Shown here piece by piece: positions 7,695 to 14,857 of a DNA stretch of 23,358 nucleotides. Within the stretch, counting starts at the first letter, position 1. Each line of letters opens with the position of its first letter. A program made the position numbers and the translations under genes. The notes under the pieces were generated by a model that did not search any database, had not been told where the DNA came from, and saw only the letters and a program-made list of their open reading frames with translations. This DNA is from JBJENW01 sp051880395 (GTDB taxonomy: Bacteria > Bacillota > Clostridia > Lachnospirales > Lachnospiraceae): assembly GCA_051880395.1 (NCBI GenBank), contig JBJENW010000050.1, forward strand, positions 1 through 23,358. Direction: 5' to 3'.

Positions 7695-7730
7695 AGGAAT
7701 TGTTGAATTCTCAACAATTCCTATTATTTT
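7691..7730 (+). terminator. Perfect 16-bp hairpin, trxA terminator
   Basis: TAATAGGAATTGTTGA (7691-7706), loop ATTC, and its exact complement (7711-7726) are followed by TTTT and TTTTTCG-like sequence. It should terminate trxA transcripts. The core TTGTTGA-N4-TCAACAA also resembles a Rex operator (clostridial consensus TTGTTAA-N4-TTAACAA; 12 of 14 fixed positions), so an operator role is possible. Confidence 0.75.
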
Positions 7731-7750
7731 TCGAGAAATCTATCGAAAAA
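7727..7750 (+). repeat. Inverted repeat TTTTTCGA / TCGAAAAA
   Basis: Eight-base perfect arms (7727-7734 and 7743-7750) around 8 nt lie in the recA leader between two promoters. This could be an operator or a small hairpin. It does not match the Gram-positive LexA box. Confidence 0.35.
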
Positions 7751-7797
7751 GCCCCACACAGACGGAAAATTACAGAGTATATCCTAAAATTGGGTTG

Positions 7798-7826
7798 TTG
7801 ACATCTGCATTTTCCTGTAATAAGAT
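7798..7826 (+). promoter_or_regulatory. recA: recA-proximal promoter
   Basis: TTGACA (7798-7803), 17 nt, TAAGAT (7821-7826). It gives a leader of about 35 nt containing a small AGGC/GCCT hairpin (7840-7852). I find no GAAC-N4-GTTC SOS box nearby. Confidence 0.7.
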
Positions 7827-7869
7827 AAAAAAGAATCGTAGGCAAAAAGCCTGGAAAAAGGAGAAGAAT

Positions 7870-8946
7870 ATGGCAAAAGACGATAAAATGAAAGCATTAG
7901 ACGCTGCGATTTCACAGATTGAAAAGCAGTATGGAAAGGGATCCATCATGAAATTGGGGGATTCCGGTAATAACATGAACATAGAGACAGTTCCGACCGG
8001 TTCCTTGAGTCTCGACATTGCATTAGGACTCGGCGGAGTGCCGCGTGGACGTATTGTAGAGGTTTACGGGCCGGAGTCGAGTGGTAAGACAACGGTTGCC
8101 TTACATATGGTGGCAGAGGTGCAAAAAAATGGAGGGATCGCCGGATTTATCGACGCAGAGCATGCGCTTGATCCGGTTTATGCAAAAAATATCGGCGTAG
8201 ATATTGATAATCTTTATATTTCACAGCCGGACAGCGGAGAGCAGGCGTTGGAGATCACAGAGACTATGGTGCGTTCTGGAGCAATCGATATTATCATCGT
8301 GGACTCTGTTGCGGCATTGGTTCCAAAAGCAGAGATTGATGGTGACATGGGAGATTCCCATGTAGGTCTGCAGGCACGTTTGATGTCACAGGCACTGCGA
8401 AAACTGACGTCCGTGATCAGCAAATCAAACTGTATTGTCATCTTTATCAACCAGCTTCGGGAAAAGGTTGGTGTGATGTTCGGAAATCCGGAGACAACGA
8501 CTGGTGGACGAGCATTGAAATTCTATTCTTCGATCCGTATGGACGTGCGTCGAATCGAAGCGTTGAAACAAGGCGGAGAGGTTGTTGGAAACCGTACCAG
8601 AATTAAGGTGGTAAAAAACAAGATTGCGCCGCCGTTTAAAGAGGCAGAATTCGATATCATGTTCGGACAGGGAATTTCCAAAGAGGGCGATATCTTAGAT
8701 CTTGCCGCAAATCTGAATATTGTCAATAAATCCGGAGCCTGGTATGCGTATGAGAATGCAAAGATCGGACAGGGAAGAGAAAATGCAAAACAGTTCTTAA
8801 AGGAGAATCCGCTAATCTGCGATGAAATCGAGCAGAAAGTACGTAAACACTATAAATTAGGTGAGTATGCGGATGTACCGGAAGAAGAGGAAGAAAAAGA
8901 CGAGGAACTGGTACAGCTGACAGAAGAAACTGTTGAGAATGAGTAA
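7870..8946 (+). CDS. recA: Recombinase RecA
   Basis: RecA forms filaments on single-stranded DNA, drives strand exchange and triggers LexA self-cleavage. The 358-residue product has Walker A GPESSGKTT (67-75), Walker B IIIVD (141-145), the L2 DNA-binding loop GNPETTTGGRALKFY (205-219), and an acidic C-terminal tail rich in Glu. ATG 7870 has AAGGAG six bases upstream. The longer in-frame extension back to 7666 runs through the promoters and is not coding. recX starts four bases after the stop, so the two form an operon. Confidence 0.98.
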   Translation: MAKDDKMKALDAAISQIEKQYGKGSIMKLGDSGNNMNIETVPTGSLSLDIALGLGGVPRGRIVEVYGPESSGKTTVALHMVAEVQKNGGIAGFIDAEHALDPVYAKNIGVDIDNLYISQPDSGEQALEITETMVRSGAIDIIIVDSVAALVPKAEIDGDMGDSHVGLQARLMSQALRKLTSVISKSNCIVIFINQLREKVGVMFGNPETTTGGRALKFYSSIRMDVRRIEALKQGGEVVGNRTRIKVVKNKIAPPFKEAEFDIMFGQGISKEGDILDLAANLNIVNKSGAWYAYENAKIGQGRENAKQFLKENPLICDEIEQKVRKHYKLGEYADVPEEEEEKDEELVQLTEETVENE

Positions 8947-8950
8947 ATAA

Positions 8951-9559
8951 ATGCAGATTACAGAGATGGAGCCGCAGGGAAAAGGAAAATATCGCGTCCG
9001 GTTTGAAAACGGAGTTGAGCTTTTCCTTTACCGCGGTGAAATAAAAAAACTTCAGATTCAGCAGGGGGAGGATATTTCGGATGAACTCTTTTCCCATATC
9101 CTGTATGAAGTGGTGGGACTGCGGGCAAAAAAACGTGCCATGCATCTGCTTGAAAAGATGGATCGCACAGAGTGGCAGTTACGCGAAAAATTAAAAGCAA
9201 CCGGATATCCACAGGAAACGATCGACCTTGCCGTCGAGTATGTTAAACGTTATCATTATATCGACGATGAACGGTATGCCTGTTCTTACATCCGTTTTCG
9301 TCAGGAGCAGAAAAGCCGCCAACGCTTGAAACAGGAACTGATGCAAAAAGGTGTGGACCGCGATACGATCGAGCGGGCATTAGAGGAAACATACGAATCA
9401 GACGAAACGCAGATGATTCAAAAGTGGCTTGTAAAAAAGCATTATGATCCACAGGCAGAACAGAAAGAGCGGGCGAAAATATATCAATTTTTGTTGCGAA
9501 AAGGCTTTAAAAGCAGTGACATTCTGCGTGTGATGCGCCAGGAAGAAACCGAACTTTAA
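8951..9559 (+). CDS. recX: Regulatory protein RecX
   Basis: RecX binds RecA filaments and limits recombinase activity. The 202-residue helical product carries the tandem three-helix repeats of the family: MHLLEKMDRTEWQLREKLKATGYP, then YIDDERYACSYIRFRQEQKSRQRLKQELMQKGV, then a third repeat with RAKIYQFLLRKGFKSSDILRVM. ATG 8951 is four bases after recA and has only a weak purine-rich ribosome site in the recA end, consistent with translational coupling. The stop lies inside its terminator. Confidence 0.94.
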   Translation: MQITEMEPQGKGKYRVRFENGVELFLYRGEIKKLQIQQGEDISDELFSHILYEVVGLRAKKRAMHLLEKMDRTEWQLREKLKATGYPQETIDLAVEYVKRYHYIDDERYACSYIRFRQEQKSRQRLKQELMQKGVDRDTIERALEETYESDETQMIQKWLVKKHYDPQAEQKERAKIYQFLLRKGFKSSDILRVMRQEETEL

Positions 9560-9575
9560 AAGGGTTCGGTTTTTT
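9546..9575 (+). terminator. Terminator of recA-recX
   Basis: AAACCGAAC (9546-9554) pairs with GTTCGGTTT (9564-9572), followed by further T residues. The recX stop (9557-9559) is in the loop. Confidence 0.88.
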
Positions 9576-9579
9576 CGTA

Positions 9580-9608
9580 TTGACAATTTTGCTAAAAAAG
9601 TTTAAAAT
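9580..9608 (+). promoter_or_regulatory. Sigma-A promoter of rny
   Basis: TTGACA (9580-9585), 17 nt, TAAAAT (9603-9608), starting five bases after the recX terminator. It gives an AT-rich leader of about 70 nt. Confidence 0.8.
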
Positions 9609-9687
9609 TTATATGTTGTTAATTATGACAAATAAATAAAGTTTTATAGTTATATGTACAATGAAAATTAAATAAGGAGGTGCTTCT

Positions 9688-11232
9688 ATGCCACCAGCAA
9701 TTATTACTGTAATTGTCGCGATACTTGTAGCTGTAATTACATGGTTTATTGCTGCAGCCTATCAGAAAAATGTTGTAGAAAAAAAGATCGGAAGTGCAGA
9801 AGAGAAAGCCAGAAAAATTATAGATGATGCGGTAAAGACTGCAGAAACCAAGAAGCGTGAATCATTACTGGAGATCAAAGAAGAATCGATCAAGACAAAG
9901 AACGAACTGGACAAGGAGATCAAAGAACGAAGAAACGAAATTCAAAAGAATGAGCGTCGGATTGTTCAGAAAGAGGAAAATATCGACAAGAAATTGGAAT
10001 CGATCGAACGGCGTGAAGCCGGTTTTGCGGCAAAAGAAGAAGAAATCAATCGGAAACAGGACGAGGTATTTCGCTTAAGCGAAGAACGTCAGAAAGAGTT
10101 AGAACGGATTTCCGGTCTGACGACAGAACAGGCGAAAGAGTATCTGTTGAAAACGGTTGAGGATGAAGTAAAGACCGATACAGCTAAGATGATCAAGGAA
10201 GTAGAGACGAGAGCAAAAGAGGAAGCTGACAAACGCGCACGGGATTGCGTGGTAAATGCGATTCAGCGTTGTGCAGCAGATCAGGTTGCAGAGACGACAA
10301 TTTCTGTGGTTCAATTGCCAAATGACGAGATGAAAGGTCGTATCATCGGACGGGAAGGAAGAAATATCCGTACATTGGAAACATTGACAGGGGTAGACTT
10401 GATCATTGATGATACGCCGGAAGCCGTGATCTTGTCCGGATTTGATCCGGTACGCCGGGAAGTTGCCCGGATTGCGTTGGAAAAACTGATCGTGGACGGA
10501 CGAATTCATCCGGCACGGATTGAAGAAATGGTGGAAAAGGCCAAAAAAGAAGTCGAGTCTATGATTCGGGAAGAAGGAGAAAATGCCACATTAGAGATTG
10601 GAGTACATGGGATTCATCCAGAGCTTGTACGATTACTTGGAAAGATGAAATTTCGAACCAGCTATGGTCAGAATGCGTTGATGCATTCCATTGAAGTGGC
10701 GCGGTTGGCAGGACTTCTTGCATCTGAAGTGGGTGCAGATGTAAAAACTGCAAAACGTGCAGGTTTATTACATGATATTGGAAAATCCGTCGATCATGAA
10801 GTGGAAGGAACGCATGTACAGATCGGTGCGGATCTATGCCGGAAATATAAAGAATCTGCGGTAGTGGTGAATGCGGTGGAGGCACATCACGGAGATGTGG
10901 AACCGGAATCGATCATCGCATGTCTTGTACAGGCGGCAGATACGATTTCTGCAGCAAGACCTGGAGCAAGACGAGAAACATTAGAGACATATTCCAATCG
11001 CTTGAAAGAATTAGAAGATATCACGAATAGTTATAAAGGTGTTGAAAAATCTTATGCCATTCAGGCAGGCCGGGAAATCCGGATCATGGTAATTCCAGAG
11101 CAGGTAAGTGACGCAGATATGGTATTGATGGCACGAAATATTTCGAAGCAGATCGAAGCGGAGCTGGAGTATCCGGGTCAGATCAAAGTAAATGTGATCC
11201 GAGAATCCCGCGCTGTGGAATATGCGAAGTAA
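9688..11232 (+). CDS. rny: Ribonuclease Y
   Basis: RNase Y is the membrane-anchored endoribonuclease that initiates bulk mRNA decay in many Firmicutes. The 514-residue product has one N-terminal membrane helix (about 4-24) and a long charged coiled coil (about 30-190). A KH RNA-binding domain follows, with the GRIIGREGRN motif at 217-226. The metal-dependent HD domain (about 330-425) has its HD pair at 362-363 in LLHDIGKSVDHE. ATG 9688 has a near-perfect TAAGGAGGTG ribosome site. It has its own promoter and terminator. The length fits the family (about 520). Confidence 0.97.
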   Translation: MPPAIITVIVAILVAVITWFIAAAYQKNVVEKKIGSAEEKARKIIDDAVKTAETKKRESLLEIKEESIKTKNELDKEIKERRNEIQKNERRIVQKEENIDKKLESIERREAGFAAKEEEINRKQDEVFRLSEERQKELERISGLTTEQAKEYLLKTVEDEVKTDTAKMIKEVETRAKEEADKRARDCVVNAIQRCAADQVAETTISVVQLPNDEMKGRIIGREGRNIRTLETLTGVDLIIDDTPEAVILSGFDPVRREVARIALEKLIVDGRIHPARIEEMVEKAKKEVESMIREEGENATLEIGVHGIHPELVRLLGKMKFRTSYGQNALMHSIEVARLAGLLASEVGADVKTAKRAGLLHDIGKSVDHEVEGTHVQIGADLCRKYKESAVVVNAVEAHHGDVEPESIIACLVQAADTISAARPGARRETLETYSNRLKELEDITNSYKGVEKSYAIQAGREIRIMVIPEQVSDADMVLMARNISKQIEAELEYPGQIKVNVIRESRAVEYAK

Positions 11233-11252
11233 TAGATGCGAAAATAAAATGG

Positions 11253-11290
11253 AAACCTGTATATACAGAAATGTGTATACAGGTTTTTTT
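11253..11290 (+). terminator. Terminator of rny
   Basis: AAACCTGTATA pairs with TGTATACAGGTTT across a short loop (with one bulged T), then TTTTTTT. The AGGAGG of the next gene begins directly after the T-tract, so the Nudix gene is either fed by read-through or has a promoter overlapping this region. Confidence 0.85.
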
Positions 11291-11304
11291 AGGAGGTTAT
11301 ATAA

Positions 11305-11859
11305 ATGCAGAAAGACGAACAGAAACGGACGAAACGAGTGGGAAGGGAATTGGTCTATCAAGGGGCAATTTTAGATGTTTATAAGGATCATATGCAGCTG
11401 CCGGATGGAAGTATGGAAGATTGGGACTATGTGGCACATCGAAATGGAGCAGCGGCTGTGGTTGCTGTAAGGGACGATGGAAAGCTTTTGATGGTGCGGC
11501 AGTATCGAAATGCGTTAGAGAGGGAAACGATAGAAATTCCGGCAGGGGCGCGTGACAGCCGCACAGAACCGACAGAAATTTGTGCAGCGCGGGAACTGGA
11601 GGAAGAGACGGGATATCGCTGTGATCATTTGGAGTATTTAATGACCGTGCATACAACGGTTGCTTTTTGCAATGAGGCAATCGATATTTATCTGGCACGT
11701 CATTTGATTGCGTCTGTGCAAAAACTGGATGCGGCGGAAAGCATTGATGTGGAAGCATGGGATGTGGATGACCTGTGCCAGTTGATCTATGCAGGAAAAT
11801 TACAGGATTCGAAAACGGTTGCGGCAGTATTGGCATATAAAGAAAAATATTTGTCATAA
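11305..11859 (+). CDS. Nudix hydrolase, probable ADP-ribose pyrophosphatase
   Basis: This 184-residue protein likely splits ADP-ribose or a related nucleoside-diphosphate sugar into AMP and ribose phosphate. The Nudix box runs from the G of PAGARDS to REL.EETGY (about residues 92-115): the REL and EETG elements are intact, but the Gly-to-first-Glu spacing is six rather than the classical five residues. The upstream IEIPAG strand and the VRQYR motif fit the NudF/ADPRase subfamily, which precedes spoIIM in Bacillus too. ATG 11305 has AGGAGG eight bases upstream. Substrate is inferred from subfamily, not proven. Confidence 0.88.
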   Translation: MQKDEQKRTKRVGRELVYQGAILDVYKDHMQLPDGSMEDWDYVAHRNGAAAVVAVRDDGKLLMVRQYRNALERETIEIPAGARDSRTEPTEICAARELEEETGYRCDHLEYLMTVHTTVAFCNEAIDIYLARHLIASVQKLDAAESIDVEAWDVDDLCQLIYAGKLQDSKTVAAVLAYKEKYLS

Positions 11860-11881
11860 AATAAATCCCCTCACATAAAAT
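11853..11881 (+). promoter_or_regulatory. Probable sigma-E promoter of spoIIM
   Basis: GTCATAAA (11853-11860), 13 nt, CATAAAAT (11874-11881), with -35 and spacing identical to the spoIIIA promoter. The start would be near 11888, giving a short leader that fits the GTG start at 11919 better than the ATG at 11898. Confidence 0.6.
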
Positions 11882-11914
11882 ACGTTGGTGAGAAGCCATG
11901 CGAAAAGAGGGGAT
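11865..11914 (+). other. Competing hairpins over the spoIIM ribosome site
   Basis: ATCCCCTC (11865-11872) is complementary to GAGGGGAT (11907-11914), which is the ribosome site for GTG 11919. CTCAC (11870-11874) can instead pair with GTGAG (11888-11892). Only read-through RNA from the Nudix gene would contain the masking arm; RNA from the local promoter would not. Confidence 0.4.
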
Positions 11915-11918
11915 ACAG

Positions 11919-12470
11919 GTGAAAGCAAATGCGGCCATTTTAAAATGGATATTACTTGCAGGATTTATGACAGGTATCTTATTTGCAAATCTTGTCGGAG
12001 AGGAAAAACTAGAGCAGGTGGGAGCATTCTCTTTCCTACAAGAGCAGGAGTGGAATCGTAAAGAACAAAAAGTGACAACAGACGCTGCAACGCTGATTGA
12101 AAAAAGAGCCGTTGTCTGGATGTTGTTTTTTGTTTTCGGTGTTTCCCCTGCTTTTTTTATTCTCTTTTGGGGATTGACATTTTGGGTCGGATTTTCTTTG
12201 GGACTTTTGGAGACGGTTGCTGCTTTTGCGGACGGACTATTAGGTGTTTGGCATGTAAATACTGCACTTTTTCCGCAGTTTCTATTTTATTTTCTAGCGT
12301 TTTATCTTCTCTATCGGAAACGGGCTCAACAAAAAAAACAGACAACCGATCGGTTTGTTCATGGAGGTTGTACAAAAACGGGATTAAAAAAAACAGGGTA
12401 CGCCATATTGGAAACATTGATTCTGTTTTTACTGGTTATGCTTGGGATTTTGACTGAGAATTACAAATGA
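11919..12470 (+). CDS. spoIIM: Stage II sporulation protein M
   Basis: SpoIIM is the membrane scaffold of the DMP (SpoIID-SpoIIM-SpoIIP) peptidoglycan-remodelling machine that drives engulfment. From GTG 11919 the product is 183 residues, with about five membrane helices and the family N-terminus WILLAGFMTGILFANL. It also shows VFGVSPAFFILFWGLTFWVGFSLG in the middle. GTG 11919 has GAGGGG six bases upstream; the in-frame ATG at 11898 (seven residues longer) has only a weak GGTGAG site and would leave a 10-nt leader. It is somewhat shorter than the 214-residue Bacillus protein. Its position after a Nudix gene is the conserved one. Confidence 0.9.
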   Translation: MKANAAILKWILLAGFMTGILFANLVGEEKLEQVGAFSFLQEQEWNRKEQKVTTDAATLIEKRAVVWMLFFVFGVSPAFFILFWGLTFWVGFSLGLLETVAAFADGLLGVWHVNTALFPQFLFYFLAFYLLYRKRAQQKKQTTDRFVHGGCTKTGLKKTGYAILETLILFLLVMLGILTENYK

Positions 12471-12597
12471 TTCTAGAAAAATTCTGCTGTTTTGCTGAAT
12501 AAATTTGTAAAGAAGTAAGTATTTTTGGAAATTTACCGAAATATAAAAGGTAGAGAACGAAAAGAAAAAGGGGCATATATAGGAGCTGAGCAGGGAT

Positions 12598-13596
12598 ATG
12601 AGATACAAATCGATCAACGATATCCGACCGGGGGATATATTGGCAATCGCATTGTATGATGCGCAGAATCGGTTATTGTTAGCTAGTGGAAAATCATTGA
12701 CCGCCCATGTGATAGAAACGGTAAAAATAATGGGGGCACAGGGAATTTACGTGGAAGATGAATTTTCGGAGGGAATTGTTGTAGAAGACTGTATGCCGCC
12801 CATGTTTCGTGGTCAAGTGATCCAGAACTTAAAAAAATTTGATATTGATCGTTCCGTAGAGTGCGCAAGGCAGATGGTTGAAATGGTGATGGCGAAAGAT
12901 ACGTATTATGAGTACGTGAATCTGAAAACGTTTGATAACTACACCTATGAGCATTCGCTTAGTGTGTCCTTTTATGCCACATTAATGGGAATCGCATTAG
13001 ATTTTGAAAAAGAAACTCTGATCAATCTGACAGTTGCCGGCTTATTTCATGATCTTGGAAAACAGATGATCCCAGAATCCATTTTAAATAAGCCGGGGAA
13101 ACTGACAGAGGAGGAATATGAAAAAATAAAAGAGCATCCGTACCTGGGTTATAAGATGCTCAAACAGAGCGATTCAATCAGCTCTACGGTTCGTGTTGCC
13201 GCATACCAGCATCATGAAAATGAAGACGGAACCGGGTATCCTTGTAATTTAAAAGGAAATCAGATTTATCGGTTTGCAAAAATTATTCACATCGTAGACG
13301 TCTATGATGCGTTAATTTCAAAACGCCCGTACAAAGAGCCAATGCCGGTACCACAGGCGCTGCAGTTCATTCAAAAAAATTCGGGAAGCATGTTTAACGA
13401 GCAGTATGTAGATGTATTTCTAAAAATTGTTCCAGCGTACATCAAAGGGACAGAAGTGACACTGTCGAACGGAGAAAGAGGAATCGTAGCAGAAAATTAT
13501 GCAAACGATGTTTTACGCCCGAAAGTCCGTCTGCTATCCGGAAGAGAAATCTCTTTGCGGGACGATGAGGCGTATCAAATGGTCACAATTGTATAA
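12598..13596 (+). CDS. HD-GYP domain phosphohydrolase
   Basis: The 332-residue protein is probably a cyclic-di-GMP (or related cyclic dinucleotide) phosphodiesterase. After an N-terminal segment (about 1-60: SINDIRPGDILA, resembling the N-terminal module of many HD-GYP proteins) it has an HD-GYP domain. Metal and substrate motifs are EHS (118-120), HDLGK (151-155), HH (205-206) and DGTGYP (210-215), and DVYDAL is at 234-239. It has no sensor or membrane segment. ATG 12598 lies behind AGGAG at a longish distance. All catalytic motifs are intact; the actual substrate and whether it acts in sporulation are unknown. Confidence 0.9.
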   Translation: MRYKSINDIRPGDILAIALYDAQNRLLLASGKSLTAHVIETVKIMGAQGIYVEDEFSEGIVVEDCMPPMFRGQVIQNLKKFDIDRSVECARQMVEMVMAKDTYYEYVNLKTFDNYTYEHSLSVSFYATLMGIALDFEKETLINLTVAGLFHDLGKQMIPESILNKPGKLTEEEYEKIKEHPYLGYKMLKQSDSISSTVRVAAYQHHENEDGTGYPCNLKGNQIYRFAKIIHIVDVYDALISKRPYKEPMPVPQALQFIQKNSGSMFNEQYVDVFLKIVPAYIKGTEVTLSNGERGIVAENYANDVLRPKVRLLSGREISLRDDEAYQMVTIV

Positions 13597-13650
13597 ATAT
13601 GAAGAAGCATAATCGTTTGTTTAAAATTTGTTCATATTTCTGAAACGATT
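13597..13650 (+). other. Interleaved inverted repeats (possible pseudoknot)
   Basis: ATATGAA (13597-13603) pairs with TTCATAT (13631-13637), and AATCGTTT (13611-13618) pairs with AAACGATT (13643-13650). The order A-B-A'-B' is that of an H-type pseudoknot starting directly at the stop codon of the HD-GYP gene. No T-tract follows, so it is not an ordinary terminator. Confidence 0.35.
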
Positions 13651-13689
13651 TCGACAAAAAATAAAAATGTAAAAAAAATCTGTTACAAT
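13650..13689 (+). promoter_or_regulatory. Spo0A-box-like site with extended -10 promoter
   Basis: TTCGACAAA (13650-13658) is the exact reverse complement of the Spo0A box TTTGTCGAA. It lies about 40 bp upstream of the start predicted from TGTTACAAT (13681-13689), an extended -10 with no usable -35. That geometry is like Spo0A-activated sigma-A promoters. The RNA would read toward xerD. Confidence 0.45.
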
Positions 13690-13961
13690 TATACGGAGAA
13701 AGGCAGAAAACAGGTAAGAATGTTGTAGGATTGCACAGAGAAAATGAAAACAATATGGCAAAGTGTTGATTTTTTCTCTCGGAATAGGTTTTGATAGGAA
13801 TGGAAATCCGTTGAATTTTAGTGGAACAGAAATGGCGCTCAAAATACTGGAAGAAAAAGGATTTGCTTTTTTTTAAATGTATTATTATAATAAAAACCGG
13901 TATAATAATTTTGAGCTTATCAATTTGAGCGGTTTAGGGGAAGAAAAGTAAAAAAGGATTT
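13690..13961 (+). other. Gene-poor stretch before xerD
   Basis: I recognise no gene here. A 37-codon open stretch (GTG 13763 to TAA 13876, residues like LGIGFDRNGNPLNF) lacks a ribosome site. Inverted repeats are GCTCAAAAT (13837-13845) with ATTTTGAGC (13908-13916), and nested ATTATTATA (13881-13889) with TATAATAAT (13901-13909). The latter contains a perfect TATAAT (13901-13906) that may be the xerD -10. AAAAAG-GATTTG-CTTTTTTTT (about 13854-13874) may be a weak terminator for a short RNA from the 13650-13689 promoter. Confidence 0.35.
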
Positions 13962-14006
13962 TTGATGAGGAAGAACAAAATAGTAAAACATGGGGGAGGC
14001 AGAGTT

Positions 14007-14777
14007 ATGTTACAAGAAATCAGTAAATTTATAGCGTATATTCACGAAGTGAAGCATACATCCAAGAATACGGAACTTTCGTATGAAAGAGACTTACGGC
14101 TGATGAGTTTATATTTCTTGGAAAGAGGAATTACAGATGTTCGTGAATTGACAGAGACAAATTTAAACTCGTATATTCTTTATCTGGAGAAACAGGGAAA
14201 AAAACCAGCAACAATATCGAGAAATATTGCTACGATCAAAGCGTTCATGCGGTATCTGGTACAGATGGAGATCGTCGAAAACGATGTTGCCGCAGGATTA
14301 AAAGCACCGAAGATCGTTCGGAAACCTCCGAAAACGCTGACGATAGAGGAAACGGAACGTTTTTTGGAACAGCCAAGCGGAGCATCACCAAAGGAACTGC
14401 GCGATAAAGCCATGCTGGAGCTTTTATATGCAACAGGTGTGCGTGTGTCAGAACTTATTTCTTTAAAGCTGGAGCAGCTGCATTTGGAGATGGAATATAT
14501 TGTAGTAGAAGGAAAACAGAGGGAGCGCGTGATTCCATTTACTGCAAAAACGAAACTGGCGTTGGAAGAATATCTGGAACATGGAAGACCAAAGTTGGTA
14601 AACAATGAGGACAGTCCGTTATTGTTTACGAATTGTTCCGGTCAGGAAATGAGTCGTCAGGGCTTTTGGAAGATTGTAAAAGTGTATGGAAAAAAAGCAG
14701 GGATTGAAACCGATATTACACCATATACATTGCGTCACTCTTTCCAGGAGCGTGAATGTGGAAAAACCTATCCGTAA
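14007..14777 (+). pseudogene. xerD: Truncated tyrosine recombinase XerD-like
   Basis: Xer recombinases resolve chromosome dimers at dif. From ATG 14007 (GGGGGAGG 8 bases upstream) the product is 256 residues, against about 295-300 for the family. The N-terminal SAM-like core-binding domain is complete and the catalytic domain starts normally, with ATGVRVSELISLKLEQL holding the first catalytic Arg. It ends after ITPYTLRHSF: the expected ATHLLENGAD...LGHSDISTTQxY segment is replaced by ten unrelated residues. The catalytic His/Trp of LGH and the Tyr nucleophile are therefore absent. Other frames do not contain the missing part, so this is a deletion, not a frameshift. Its position after spoIIM identifies it as xerD. 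Confidence 0.85.
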
Positions 14778-14791
14778 AGATGGTTTTTTTT
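14762..14791 (+). terminator. Terminator after truncated xerD
   Basis: AAAACC, a bulged T, ATC, loop CGTAAA, GAT, GGTTTTTTTT. The stem overlaps the stop codon, so the deletion joined the middle of xerD directly to its terminator region. Confidence 0.6.
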
Positions 14792-14805
14792 GCATATGAA
14801 AAAGA

Positions 14806-14834
14806 TTGAAAAGAATCTGTCTGCGTGGTATAGT
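14806..14834 (+). promoter_or_regulatory. Sigma-A promoter of the small membrane-protein gene
   Basis: TTGAAA (14806-14811), 17 nt, TATAGT (14829-14834), with an extended TGG. The RNA would begin near 14841 and contain the whole 165-nt palindrome as its leader. Confidence 0.75.
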
Positions 14835-14857
14835 AGATAAGAAACAAAAGAATTGTT

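Noticed and set aside
7666..7869. N-terminal extension of RecA by 68 residues
   Set aside because: It runs through two promoters and a terminator hairpin, and the product from 7870 has the normal RecA start and a clear ribosome site.
7660..7869. LexA (SOS) box before recA
   Set aside because: No GAAC-N4-GTTC or close variant was found; the inverted repeats present have other sequences.
9609..9687. Second Rex-like site TTGTTAATTATGACAA in the rny leader
   Set aside because: The arms are two bases too close for the Rex consensus and the region is very AT-rich.
14747..14800. xerD truncation as a simple frameshift
   Set aside because: I read the other two frames after RHSF; neither gives the ATHLLENGAD or LGHSD segments, so sequence is missing rather than shifted.
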